A stretch of 64,000 nt of DNA from Qipengyuania gaetbuli (GTDB lineage: Bacteria; Pseudomonadota; Alphaproteobacteria; Sphingomonadales; Sphingomonadaceae). This document shows positions 35,331 to 42,662 of the stretch, piece by piece; the first letter of the stretch is position 1, and every line of letters starts with the position of its first letter. The notes under the pieces were generated by a model. That model worked only from the letters and a program-made list of their open reading frames with translations, made no database searches and was not told the origin of the DNA. The DNA is taken from assembly GCF_020171365.1 (NCBI RefSeq), contig NZ_JAIUZO010000002.1:1736001-1800000 (forward strand), written 5' to 3'. Both the position numbers and the translations under genes were made by a program.

Positions 35331-36709
35331 CGGGCAAGGGTGGAGGACATCAGCCGTCGATCGACGACCTTCCCTCTCCCAAGGGCCTGCCGATACTCGG
35401 CGATATGCTCGATTTCGTGGACGGCCAGTTGCCGTGGGACGTAATGCTTCATTACGCGCGCGACGTGGGAGCCTTGTCCCGGGTCGACCTGCCGGGGGCA
35501 GACATCGTGCTGGTGAGCGATCCGGAAGCGATCACCCAGATCATGGTCACGGACACGGCCGACTTCTACAAGAAGACGCCCACCGCCGCGCTGCGCCCGG
35601 TTTCGACTGACGAAGGCGACGTTTTCACCCAGCCGGGCGGCAAGGTCTGGGCGGAACGCATGGCGTCCAATCCCATGGTGCTCGCCCTGCGCGATGGCTG
35701 GCTCGACACCGCCCTGCCGCGGATGCACGAGCAGCTCAGGAAGCGCGTTTCGGGCTTCGTCGGGAAGAGTTTCGAGCACACCTACGACACGCTTCTGCAC
35801 ATGGCGTTCGATGCGTTTTCGGTGATGCTCTATGGCGAGGAATTCGGGGAAAGCACTTTCCGCGACTGGGTCATCGTTGCCAGCGAACTCGACCGGCGGA
35901 TGAAGAGCAAGATGCCCTTTCTCTTCGATACACTTCCCGAGGAAGCGCAGGCGGCGCAGGATCGCAACCATGCGGCCTTTGTCGGTGCGGTGCGCAAGGC
36001 GCGGGCCGAGACCAACCCTGCGGGCACCGATCTCCTGCGGCACGCGATCAGGTCGGGCTGCGACCACGATGACGACCTGCTCGCGACCGAACTGGCCAAC
36101 ATGTATTACGGCGGCATCGTTTCCAGTTCGAGTGCGGTAACCTGCACCCTCTATCTCCTCGGCAAGTCCGACACGGAGATGGAGCGTGTGTGCAATGCAC
36201 TCGCCAAACTCGGGCCCGATGCCGCGCACGCCCAGATCAGGGCCTGCGAGGAATTGCAGGCCGCGATGCTCGAGACCTTGCGCCTCTTGCCGCCCGTTTC
36301 GCTCTGGACGCGCAATGTCCGGACGGATGCCGACGTGGTGGTCGCAGGATACCGAATGCCCGCGGATACCAGCCTGCTCATCGGCAATCGCCACGCCCAT
36401 ACCCATGCCGATCATTGGGAGGATGCCGAACACTACAGGCCGGGCCGCTGGACCGCTGAAAGGCGGGCGAGCGATCCGCTCGGCAGCGACTATTTCTTCC
36501 CCTTCGGCAGGGGCGAGCGGACCTGCCTCGCGCAGGACGTGGGCCTTGCCTATATCCAGCTCGCGGTGGGAACCGCGCTGATGCACAGTGACCCCAACGT
36601 CGGGCTGGGCGAGAAACTGGACCAGGATTTCTGGTTCGGCTGCATGGTGCCGAAGGACCTGAGTTCCAACTTCGACCGCAAGCGGACCCCGGTAGATGGC
36701 GCTCGCTGA
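35327..36709 (+). CDS. Cytochrome P450
   Basis: 460 residues. Heme-binding loop FPFGRGERTC with the proximal Cys, K-helix ETLR (ExxR), and a proline-rich start PSPKGLPILGDML. The I helix reads YYGGIVSSSSAV, so the usual acid-alcohol pair of (A/G)Gx(D/E)T is replaced by Val-Ser. Loss of the acid is known in P450s that rearrange peroxides without needing O2 activation (CYP74, prostacyclin and thromboxane synthases). Given the 4-bp overlap with lipoxygenase and the absence of a ferredoxin gene, a fatty-acid hydroperoxide substrate is a reasonable inference. It lacks the CYP74 insertion near the Cys. It overlaps the next gene by 14 bp. Confidence 0.87.
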   Translation: MTGKGGGHQPSIDDLPSPKGLPILGDMLDFVDGQLPWDVMLHYARDVGALSRVDLPGADIVLVSDPEAITQIMVTDTADFYKKTPTAALRPVSTDEGDVFTQPGGKVWAERMASNPMVLALRDGWLDTALPRMHEQLRKRVSGFVGKSFEHTYDTLLHMAFDAFSVMLYGEEFGESTFRDWVIVASELDRRMKSKMPFLFDTLPEEAQAAQDRNHAAFVGAVRKARAETNPAGTDLLRHAIRSGCDHDDDLLATELANMYYGGIVSSSSAVTCTLYLLGKSDTEMERVCNALAKLGPDAAHAQIRACEELQAAMLETLRLLPPVSLWTRNVRTDADVVVAGYRMPADTSLLIGNRHAHTHADHWEDAEHYRPGRWTAERRASDPLGSDYFFPFGRGERTCLAQDVGLAYIQLAVGTALMHSDPNVGLGEKLDQDFWFGCMVPKDLSSNFDRKRTPVDGAR

Positions 36710-37880
36710 GCGGAGCGCCGATATCCGAGCGGAGGCAGACCTCCGGGCGACTTCGCGGCAGGCCGGTGACCTGAGGTCGATCCTTTTCCTGACACCCGTC
36801 AGCACCGCGGTCTGGCTCGGCATGATCGCCGTTGCGGGTGCAATCTGCCTTGTTGCAGGGCTCTCGTGGTGGTGGATGCCCGTCCTTGCTTATGCGGTGC
36901 TGGCCTTGCACGAGCTGCTGGCCTTTACGGTGTTCCACCGCGGGCTGTTCCCTTCGTCCGAACGCGTCGCGCGGGTCTATCAGTGGTTCACGATCTTCCT
37001 CGGCGATCGCGCGGATCTCGAAGCTCGCGGAGACCTTACCGAGGGCCTTTTCGACGGCGATTTCGACAAGAGCATCGAGCAGGCGACCCGCGACAAGTAT
37101 CGCCGGATCGTCGAACTGCTTGGCCTCAAACCGGGCATGCGCGTGCTCGACGTGGGATGCGGCCTGGGCGACTTTCTCGCCTATCTGAAATCGGTCGGCA
37201 TCGACGGGACGGGCCTCACCCTTTCACCCGACCAGCAACGGATTGTCGAGGCGCGTGGGATCGAGGCGCATGTGCTCGATTTCCGCAAACCCCTGCCGGC
37301 AAAGCTGGCGGGCAGGTTCGATGCGGTCACGCTGATCGGCTCGCTCGAACATTTCTGCACATCCTACCAGATGCGCGATCGGCGCGGCACCGACGAGGTC
37401 TATGCCAATGTCTTCCGTTCGGCGTCGGAGGCGCTCAAACCCGACACGGGATCGGGCAAGGTCTTTTCCGCGACGCTACACAGTTCGGCTTCGGGCGGAT
37501 GGACGGCCTCGGACTGGCTCCATGCCTATTCGTTCCATGCCCATTATTCCGGGCTCTATCCGCGGATCGGCGATTTCGACCGGCTCTGCGTACCTTGGTT
37601 CGAGGTGGAGCACCTGCAGGACACGACGGTCGACTACCAGTACAGCTCGATCGCCTCGAGCAGGCACTTCGGCAACTTCACCGTCCGCTGGACAGCACGC
37701 AAGGCCGTTGCCGCGCTGCTGTTACTCGTCGTGAACCCGTTCGCGCCCTGGTCGTGGATCTACCACCTGCGCCGGTCGTGGATGTGGCAGTTCGGCGGGA
37801 TGGATCTGGAGCCGAGGAAGGCGCGGCCTGCGCACGCGCTCTGGTATGTTCACGCGCGCCGGGAAACCGCCCGGCCCTAG
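36696..37880 (+). CDS. Cyclopropane-fatty-acid-synthase-like SAM methyltransferase with N-terminal membrane helices
   Basis: 394 residues. Two hydrophobic segments (about 30-55 and 60-82) anchor it to the membrane. The class I methyltransferase core follows: SAM motif I MRVLDVGCGLGDFLAYL, then GTGLTLSPDQQ and GSLEHFC, where the Glu matches a conserved active-site residue of cyclopropane synthases. These enzymes modify double bonds of unsaturated phospholipid acyl chains. As the third gene of the lipoxygenase-P450 operon it may act on the same unsaturated lipid pool. It ends tail-to-tail with FnrL, overlapping by 4 bp. Confidence 0.8.
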   Translation: MALAERSADIRAEADLRATSRQAGDLRSILFLTPVSTAVWLGMIAVAGAICLVAGLSWWWMPVLAYAVLALHELLAFTVFHRGLFPSSERVARVYQWFTIFLGDRADLEARGDLTEGLFDGDFDKSIEQATRDKYRRIVELLGLKPGMRVLDVGCGLGDFLAYLKSVGIDGTGLTLSPDQQRIVEARGIEAHVLDFRKPLPAKLAGRFDAVTLIGSLEHFCTSYQMRDRRGTDEVYANVFRSASEALKPDTGSGKVFSATLHSSASGGWTASDWLHAYSFHAHYSGLYPRIGDFDRLCVPWFEVEHLQDTTVDYQYSSIASSRHFGNFTVRWTARKAVAALLLLVVNPFAPWSWIYHLRRSWMWQFGGMDLEPRKARPAHALWYVHARRETARP

Positions 37881-38614
37881 CTGGCCAGCGCTTCTAGTCC
37901 CGCGCGGTCGATAATCCGCACGTCCCTGCGCGAAGGCAGGTCGATCAGGCCTTCCTTGCGCAGCTTAGTGAACTGGCGGCTGACCGTCTCGATCGTGAGA
38001 CCAAGGACGTCGGCGATTTGCTGGCGGGTAAGCGGCAGCTCCATAACCTCGTTGCTTCCCTCCGTCGGTGCGCAGGTTGCAGGCACCAGCCGGTCGGCCA
38101 TGTCGAGCAGGAATGTAGCCATCTTCTGCTCTGCATTCATCCGCCCGAGCAGCAGCATCCAGCGACGCGTGCGGTCCAGTTCGGACAAGGTGCGTTCGAG
38201 GAGCTTGTGTTCGAGCCGTGGATGTTCGCGGGCGAAATGGTCGAAGTCCGAGCGCTGGAAGGTGCATACGAGCGCAGGGGTCAGGGCCTCGACGCCGTAA
38301 GGCGTGGTCTCGCCGAATGGCCGGCCGAGGAAGTCGGACGGATAGGCGATGCCGAGAATCTGTTCCTTGCCTTCGCTCGTCTGGGTCGAAAGCTTCAGCA
38401 GCCCTTCGATCACGTTGGCCACGACGACGGCGTCGTCGCCTTCCCAGAGCACCTGCTCGCCTGCTTCGACCCAGCGACGCCGCCCGATCTTGTTCAGGAC
38501 GTTGATCTCATCGTCATGCAGGTCGCCGCAGATCGCGCGGTTGCGCACCGTGCAGGACTGGCAGAAGTTCGTGAGGGCTTCGGGCATCGACATTTCCACC
38601 AAGCAGATACCCAT
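37877..38614 (-). CDS. fnrL: FnrL-type oxygen-sensing Crp/Fnr regulator
   Basis: About 245 residues from ATG 38614; the frame continues to a TTG at 38659, and further ATGs lie close downstream, so the start is approximate. Cysteines in FCQSCTVRNRAIC (Cys-x2-Cys-x7-Cys) plus a central Cys in ALVCTFQ are the four ligands of an oxygen-labile [4Fe-4S] cluster. The HTH RQQIADVLGLTIETVSRQF has the Glu-Val-Ser-Arg recognition residues that read TTGAT half-sites, matching the boxes at 40492, 42493, 42586 and 60151. It should activate anaerobic or microaerobic genes, including the nitrate block downstream in the window. Confidence 0.87.
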   Translation of the reverse strand: MGICLVEMSMPEALTNFCQSCTVRNRAICGDLHDDEINVLNKIGRRRWVEAGEQVLWEGDDAVVVANVIEGLLKLSTQTSEGKEQILGIAYPSDFLGRPFGETTPYGVEALTPALVCTFQRSDFDHFAREHPRLEHKLLERTLSELDRTRRWMLLLGRMNAEQKMATFLLDMADRLVPATCAPTEGSNEVMELPLTRQQIADVLGLTIETVSRQFTKLRKEGLIDLPSRRDVRIIDRAGLEALAS

Positions 38615-39323
38615 GGCGGCATGGTCTGCCAAGCGCGCTTGCGCCTTTTGTCCAGACAAGCAGTGAAATGGCGGAGACGGAGTCCGATCTGATTTTGATC
38701 TAACATCTTGATATCAAGAAACTATAGATGTCGCGAAATGAACCAGACCCACACCTAGACCCACACTTTCGAATGGATGCAAGCGAACTCCTGCGCCAGA
38801 AAAACTTAGGGCTACTTGGGGCCCAGCGCCAGAGTATCGCGATTGGTGCAAGGCATCCAAATGGCTGCATCCAGTCGGATATCTGATTCACCCCTGACGT
38901 TGGGCCGCGTCACTATGCCTTCGAAGCCCGATAGCGGGCGTCGATCACTTCACAATCCAGGTTTGCCATGAACGCGTCGATGATGTGCATAGCTGCTGTG
39001 CCGAAGTTCATGTGATAGGAGAGGAGAGGTCGTTCATAGCTAGCGCAATCAGCGGCGTTCCCGTCATCGCGCCATGCATGTGATCCTATGTCGAGTAATT
39101 GTGGAGCGATCGCGTGTGTGCGTTTATGGTCAGCACGCACCAGCCAGCGCCGCTCCCGCGCCACCAACCGCCGCCGGTCCCATAGCCTCGCGTCTGGTTA
39201 GATTGCTCATCATGGCAGACTCCCCACTTCACTCAATCAACAGCAGAATGGGCCAATCTAATAATTTAAAGAATAACTCGTATCTGTGTCATTGTCTCGG
39301 ATCAAAACAAATGCGATCCCGTC
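38615..39323. other. Intergenic region between fnrL and carbonic anhydrase, no supported gene
   Basis: About 700 bp. Short open frames exist on both strands (the longest is 84 codons on minus, ending 38913) but none has a recognisable family or a good ribosome-binding site. The right third (39190-39310) looks AT-richer. It separates the fnrL/lipoxygenase region from the nitrate block and may mark an insertion boundary. Confidence 0.45.
38689..38702 (-). promoter_or_regulatory. Weak Fnr-like box upstream of fnrL
   Basis: CTGATTTTGATCTA matches TTGAT-N4-ATCAA at 8 of 10 specified positions. It lies 75-90 bp upstream of the fnrL start and could allow autoregulation, but the match is modest. Confidence 0.25.
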
Positions 39324-39935
39324 TCAATTCTCAAGGAAATCAACCTTCCCGCTGTCGAGATGATAGAAGGCACCGACCACTTTGAGTGAGCCCTGGCGTT
39401 GCGGTGCTAGTAAGGCCGGTGAAGCTTCCTCTCGCAGCTCTCTGACCACGCGCCGGACATTGCTGATCGCGGCGGCGTCGACGATGTGATCTGCCCAGGG
39501 ATCTGTCTCAAGCACGGCTGGGAGCAGCGATTGCAAAACCTTGGAAATGTTTCCTGAGAAGGTGGCCTTACCCCGCGCGAGGGACACCGCGGCGTTGATT
39601 GCGCCGCAGGCTTCGTGCCCCATCACCACGATGAGCGGCACCTTGAGGTTCGTGACCGCGAATTCGAGGCTACCGAGTGCCGTCGTGCACAGCGTGTTGC
39701 CTGCGTTGCGGATAATGAAAAGCTCGCCAAGCCCACGTTCAAAGAGAAGCTCTGGCGGAACGCGCGAATCGGAGCAGCTCAGATAGGCCGCGAAGGGGCG
39801 CTGCGCCGCCGCAAGCTCGAGCCGCCGCATGCGATCCATGGTCGGCTCATAAGTCGTATCGTCGAGAAAACGCCGATTGCCTTCTTTCAAAAGTTCAAGA
39901 GCTTGATCGGGTGTAAGTTGAGGTACCTCTTCCAC
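39324..39935 (-). CDS. Beta-class carbonic anhydrase
   Basis: 203 residues. The zinc and catalytic motifs are intact: Cys54-x-Asp56-x-Arg58 in SCSDSR and His107-x2-Cys110 in MGHEACGA. It interconverts CO2 and bicarbonate. It is cytoplasmic, with no signal peptide. The gene lies 50 bp downstream of the membrane-protein gene 39986-40456 on the same strand and is probably cotranscribed with it from the region holding a perfect Fnr box (40492-40505). Confidence 0.92.
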   Translation of the reverse strand: MEEVPQLTPDQALELLKEGNRRFLDDTTYEPTMDRMRRLELAAAQRPFAAYLSCSDSRVPPELLFERGLGELFIIRNAGNTLCTTALGSLEFAVTNLKVPLIVVMGHEACGAINAAVSLARGKATFSGNISKVLQSLLPAVLETDPWADHIVDAAAISNVRRVVRELREEASPALLAPQRQGSLKVVGAFYHLDSGKVDFLEN

Positions 39936-39985
39936 TTGGTCTCATCATCCTTCGGTTCTCGCTGACGGCTCTTGAGCCATCCCGT

Positions 39986-40456
39986 TCAGAGTATTCCGTG
40001 GGCGCCGGCCATTGCACCAAGCGTCGTCAACAGGGCGGCAATGGAAAGGGCCTGATGCACCCGAACCATCAAGCGAAAATCGCGTTCGGGTGTTTGCGAG
40101 TGCGCCATCCGTCGGTGCAAAAACAGCGGTTCGGCAATGAACAGCATCACAAAGAACGCCAGCCACAGGGCAAGCATCGCATGCATCCACCAGTAACCCT
40201 GCTCGGCAAAACGCCCCCACATGTCGCCGCGCCACGTCATCCAGAACCCGGAGGCGCCAGCCAGCAGAACCCACGCCTTGGCATGTGCGGAAAAGCCCTG
40301 CTCTATGCGGTGAAAGGCCTGCAACCGGTTCTCAGGCGCTTCGGTCTTCCGTATGGCCGGCATCACCACGAATGTGACGAACCAGACGCCGCCGATCCAG
40401 CCGACAATGGAGACGACATGCAGCACGCGAGCAATGGTGAAGTCGTCGAAGATCAT
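39986..40456 (-). CDS. Four-helix membrane protein, HemJ/CopD-like
   Basis: 156 residues with four hydrophobic segments (about 10-32, 60-78, 88-112, 130-152). The first helix has RVLHVVSIVGWIGGVWFV, with a His and an aromatic/Gly pattern like HemJ (protoporphyrinogen oxidase) and CopD-type b-heme membrane proteins; further His residues are at the helix boundaries (HRIEQG, WWMHAML, RVHQAL). Heme binding is therefore possible but unproven. GAAGG lies upstream of the ATG. A perfect Fnr box is centred 42 bp upstream of the start, shared with the divergent porin. Confidence 0.6.
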   Translation of the reverse strand: MIFDDFTIARVLHVVSIVGWIGGVWFVTFVVMPAIRKTEAPENRLQAFHRIEQGFSAHAKAWVLLAGASGFWMTWRGDMWGRFAEQGYWWMHAMLALWLAFFVMLFIAEPLFLHRRMAHSQTPERDFRLMVRVHQALSIAALLTTLGAMAGAHGIL

Positions 40457-40491
40457 GGTCTTGCCTTCTAGCTGTTATCGCCTGCACAACT

Positions 40492-40505
40492 TTGATCAGC
40501 ATCAA
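40492..40505. promoter_or_regulatory. Fnr/Dnr box, perfect match
   Basis: TTGATCAGCATCAA matches TTGAT-N4-ATCAA fully and lies between the divergent membrane-protein/carbonic-anhydrase pair and the porin gene. It is centred about 40 bp from the porin ATG and 42 bp from the other start codon. Confidence 0.8.
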
Positions 40506-40538
40506 ATACATCTCGGCTTGCGAGTCTATTCGGGCGAT

Positions 40539-41753
40539 ATGAAAACACACCTTCTCAGCCTTACGGCTGCTTCGCTGGCGATACTTTCGCCGACCGCCGC
40601 CTTCGCAGATGACGGCAATGACCTGCCGATCGACCCCTATCTGGATTTGAGGTACCGGCTCGAAGTAGTCGATCAGGCGAATCTGCCGCAAGATGCCACC
40701 GCTTCGACACTCAGGATCAGGGGCGGGGTCGAGACCGACGAGTGGAACGGTTTCAGCGCGCTGGTCGAAGGCGAGGCCGTGGTCCGGATCGGGCCAGAGG
40801 ATTTTAATGACACCACCAACGGGTTGGTCCAGTTCCCCGTCGTCGCCGATTCGTCCGACGTGTTGCTCAACCGCGCCTTCGTGCGATGGCGCCCTGATCC
40901 GGCGATCGAAGCGGTCGCCGGGCGGCAAAAGGTCAACCTCGACAATCAGCGCTGGATCGGTTCGGTCGACTGGCGCCAGAACGACCAGACATTCGACCTT
41001 GCACAGCTATCGGTGAAGCCCGTCGAAGGGGCATCGATCCAGTACTTCCATGCATGGCGGGTCAACCGGATCTTTGGGCCGGATTCCCCCAACGGAATCT
41101 GGCGGGACAACGATATCCATGCCCTCAACGCCAGCTACGCCATTCCGTCAGTGGGTACGGTTTCTGCCTATGGCTATTTCCTCGATATCCCCGATGCGCC
41201 CGCGGCCAGTTCGCAAACACTGGGTTTGCGCCTTGCGGGCTCGCAGCCGGTGAGCGGCAGTACGAAACTCCTCTACACTGCGGAATACGCGAACCAGCGC
41301 GATCTGGGGCCGAATCCGGGCAATTTTTCGCTCGACTACCTGCTGCTCGAGCCGGGGGTTTCGACCGGGGGTTTCACTGCCAAGGTCGGCTTTGAGCGTC
41401 TGGAAGGCAACGGATCGACCGGGCTGCAGACTCCATTGGCGACCTTGCACGCTTTCAACGGCTGGGCCGACAAGTTCCTCGCCACCCCACCAGACGGGCT
41501 GCGCGATTTCTATGGCGACGTGAGCTATCGTTTCGGCGACGGATCGCCTCTCAAGGGGTTGCTATTGCGCGGTATCGTGCACGATTTCGACGCTACCGAG
41601 ACGGACCTTGCTTACGGACGGGAAGTGAACCTGCTTGCGGTATTTCCGATAAGGAAGAACCTTACCGTTCTGGCGAAGTTTGCGCATTACGAAGCGGAAG
41701 GGTTCAGTGTCGATACCACAAAAGGATGGCTGCAAGTCCAGGTCAGTTTCTAG
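40539..41753 (+). CDS. Outer-membrane porin, alginate-export family
   Basis: 404 residues. Signal peptide 1-23 (AAFA), then an alternating beta-strand protein with DLRYRLEVVDQANLP and GRQKVNLDNQRWIGSVDWRQ, features of the alginate_export porin family, ending in LQVQVSF with a terminal Phe. Family members carry small anions or sugars across the outer membrane; nitrate or nitrite passage would suit this location but is inference. It is convergent with the Crp-type regulator (4-bp overlap of stop regions). The perfect Fnr box lies 33 bp upstream of the ATG, and no good Shine-Dalgarno is seen. Confidence 0.75.
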   Translation: MKTHLLSLTAASLAILSPTAAFADDGNDLPIDPYLDLRYRLEVVDQANLPQDATASTLRIRGGVETDEWNGFSALVEGEAVVRIGPEDFNDTTNGLVQFPVVADSSDVLLNRAFVRWRPDPAIEAVAGRQKVNLDNQRWIGSVDWRQNDQTFDLAQLSVKPVEGASIQYFHAWRVNRIFGPDSPNGIWRDNDIHALNASYAIPSVGTVSAYGYFLDIPDAPAASSQTLGLRLAGSQPVSGSTKLLYTAEYANQRDLGPNPGNFSLDYLLLEPGVSTGGFTAKVGFERLEGNGSTGLQTPLATLHAFNGWADKFLATPPDGLRDFYGDVSYRFGDGSPLKGLLLRGIVHDFDATETDLAYGREVNLLAVFPIRKNLTVLAKFAHYEAEGFSVDTTKGWLQVQVSF

Positions 41754-42445
41754 CGCAGGTCAGGCGGAACCGGATCGGGCCGGGAATAGCGCTCAAGGCT
41801 TTCGCGGTCCTCGATCCTCACCTTTGAGCCATCAAGCGAGACGCCGTGTTTCCTGAGCGTACCGAAAGCACGGGAGAGGTTTTCGGGCGTCATGCCGAGC
41901 AGCGAGGCGAGCAGTCGCTTTTCACCCTTGAGCTCGAACTCCCACTGCCCGCCTTTCCGGGCGGATTTTTCAAGCAAGTGATTGCCTAACCGTTCGGCCG
42001 ACTGTCGCACCTTCATATCCGTTAGCGCGCGGACAAGATCGCGATAGCCATGTGCGAGCTCGTGCATGGTCGCCTGCATCAAGGCAGCATCATGCCGAAT
42101 GGATTCGCGCAAACCGGATGCAGGAACGAGCAGGATGCGCGATGATGCGAGCGTGCGTGCCGACATCAGATAGGGTGTATCGGTCACGACGGCGGCGAGA
42201 ATAAAGCTTTCGACGGGTTCCACGATCCGCATGGTCGTATCGCGCCCGGCGCCCTCCACAAACAGTTCCACCAGCCCATCGACAAGCACATGCAGGAAGT
42301 CCGCATCCTGCCCTTTCTCGAACAGCGTAAGCTGGGGAGGAAATACCTGGAGATAGGCCCCCGCAAGGATCGTATCGCGCTGCGCTTCGGCCATGTCCCG
42401 AAACAGCGGAAGCCGTGCGATTTCAGGCTTCTCTCCGATTCGCAT
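41750..42445 (-). CDS. Crp/Fnr-family regulator without Fe-S cysteines (Dnr/NarR-like)
   Basis: 231 residues. Cyclic-nucleotide-binding-type beta-roll (LPLFRDMAEAQRDTILAG... to about 130), dimerisation helix, and HTH EKRLLASLLGMTPENLSRAFGTLRKHG with the Glu..Ser-Arg pattern for TTGAT half-sites. No N-terminal cysteine cluster exists, unlike FnrL in this window, so it fits the Dnr/Nnr/NarR group that senses NO or nitrite, often through heme. Its position directly divergent from narK-narGHJI supports control of nitrate respiration. A perfect Fnr box lies 48-61 bp upstream of its start. Confidence 0.82.
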   Translation of the reverse strand: MRIGEKPEIARLPLFRDMAEAQRDTILAGAYLQVFPPQLTLFEKGQDADFLHVLVDGLVELFVEGAGRDTTMRIVEPVESFILAAVVTDTPYLMSARTLASSRILLVPASGLRESIRHDAALMQATMHELAHGYRDLVRALTDMKVRQSAERLGNHLLEKSARKGGQWEFELKGEKRLLASLLGMTPENLSRAFGTLRKHGVSLDGSKVRIEDRESLERYSRPDPVPPDLR

Positions 42446-42492
42446 GATTGTCGCAGCTCCAGCTCGATGAATTCGCCAAGTTAGCCTTCAGA

Positions 42493-42506
42493 TTGATAAT
42501 TATCAA
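42493..42506. promoter_or_regulatory. Fnr/Dnr box, perfect match
   Basis: TTGATAATTATCAA matches the consensus fully and is also a perfect palindrome. It lies closer to the divergent Crp-type regulator (centre about 54 bp upstream of its ATG) than to narK. Confidence 0.78.
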
Positions 42507-42585
42507 GAAGGTGCATGATCCATTTCGGTGACTCCATTGCGCCTCGTCATGCCGAGAGGAGATTGCCCGGGCCTCGTATTCCAAT

Positions 42586-42599
42586 TTGATCCTCGTCAA
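42586..42599. promoter_or_regulatory. Fnr/Dnr box upstream of narK
   Basis: TTGATCCTCGTCAA has one mismatch to TTGAT-N4-ATCAA. It is centred about 70 bp upstream of the narK ATG, compatible with a class II activator site at -41.5 and a leader of roughly 30 nt. Confidence 0.75.
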
Positions 42600-42662
42600 A
42601 GAGCCTCGATGAGCCTCCCGTAATTGAGGTCCTGTCCGAAATACCAGATCAGGAACCATATC

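Noticed and set aside
38707..38718. Palindrome CTTGATATCAAG as an Fnr box
   Set aside because: The two half-sites abut without the four-base spacer needed by Fnr-type dimers.
38913..39167. 84-codon minus frame between fnrL and carbonic anhydrase
   Set aside because: Starts at TTG, has no good ribosome-binding site and no recognisable family; it could be decayed DNA but is not supported as a gene.
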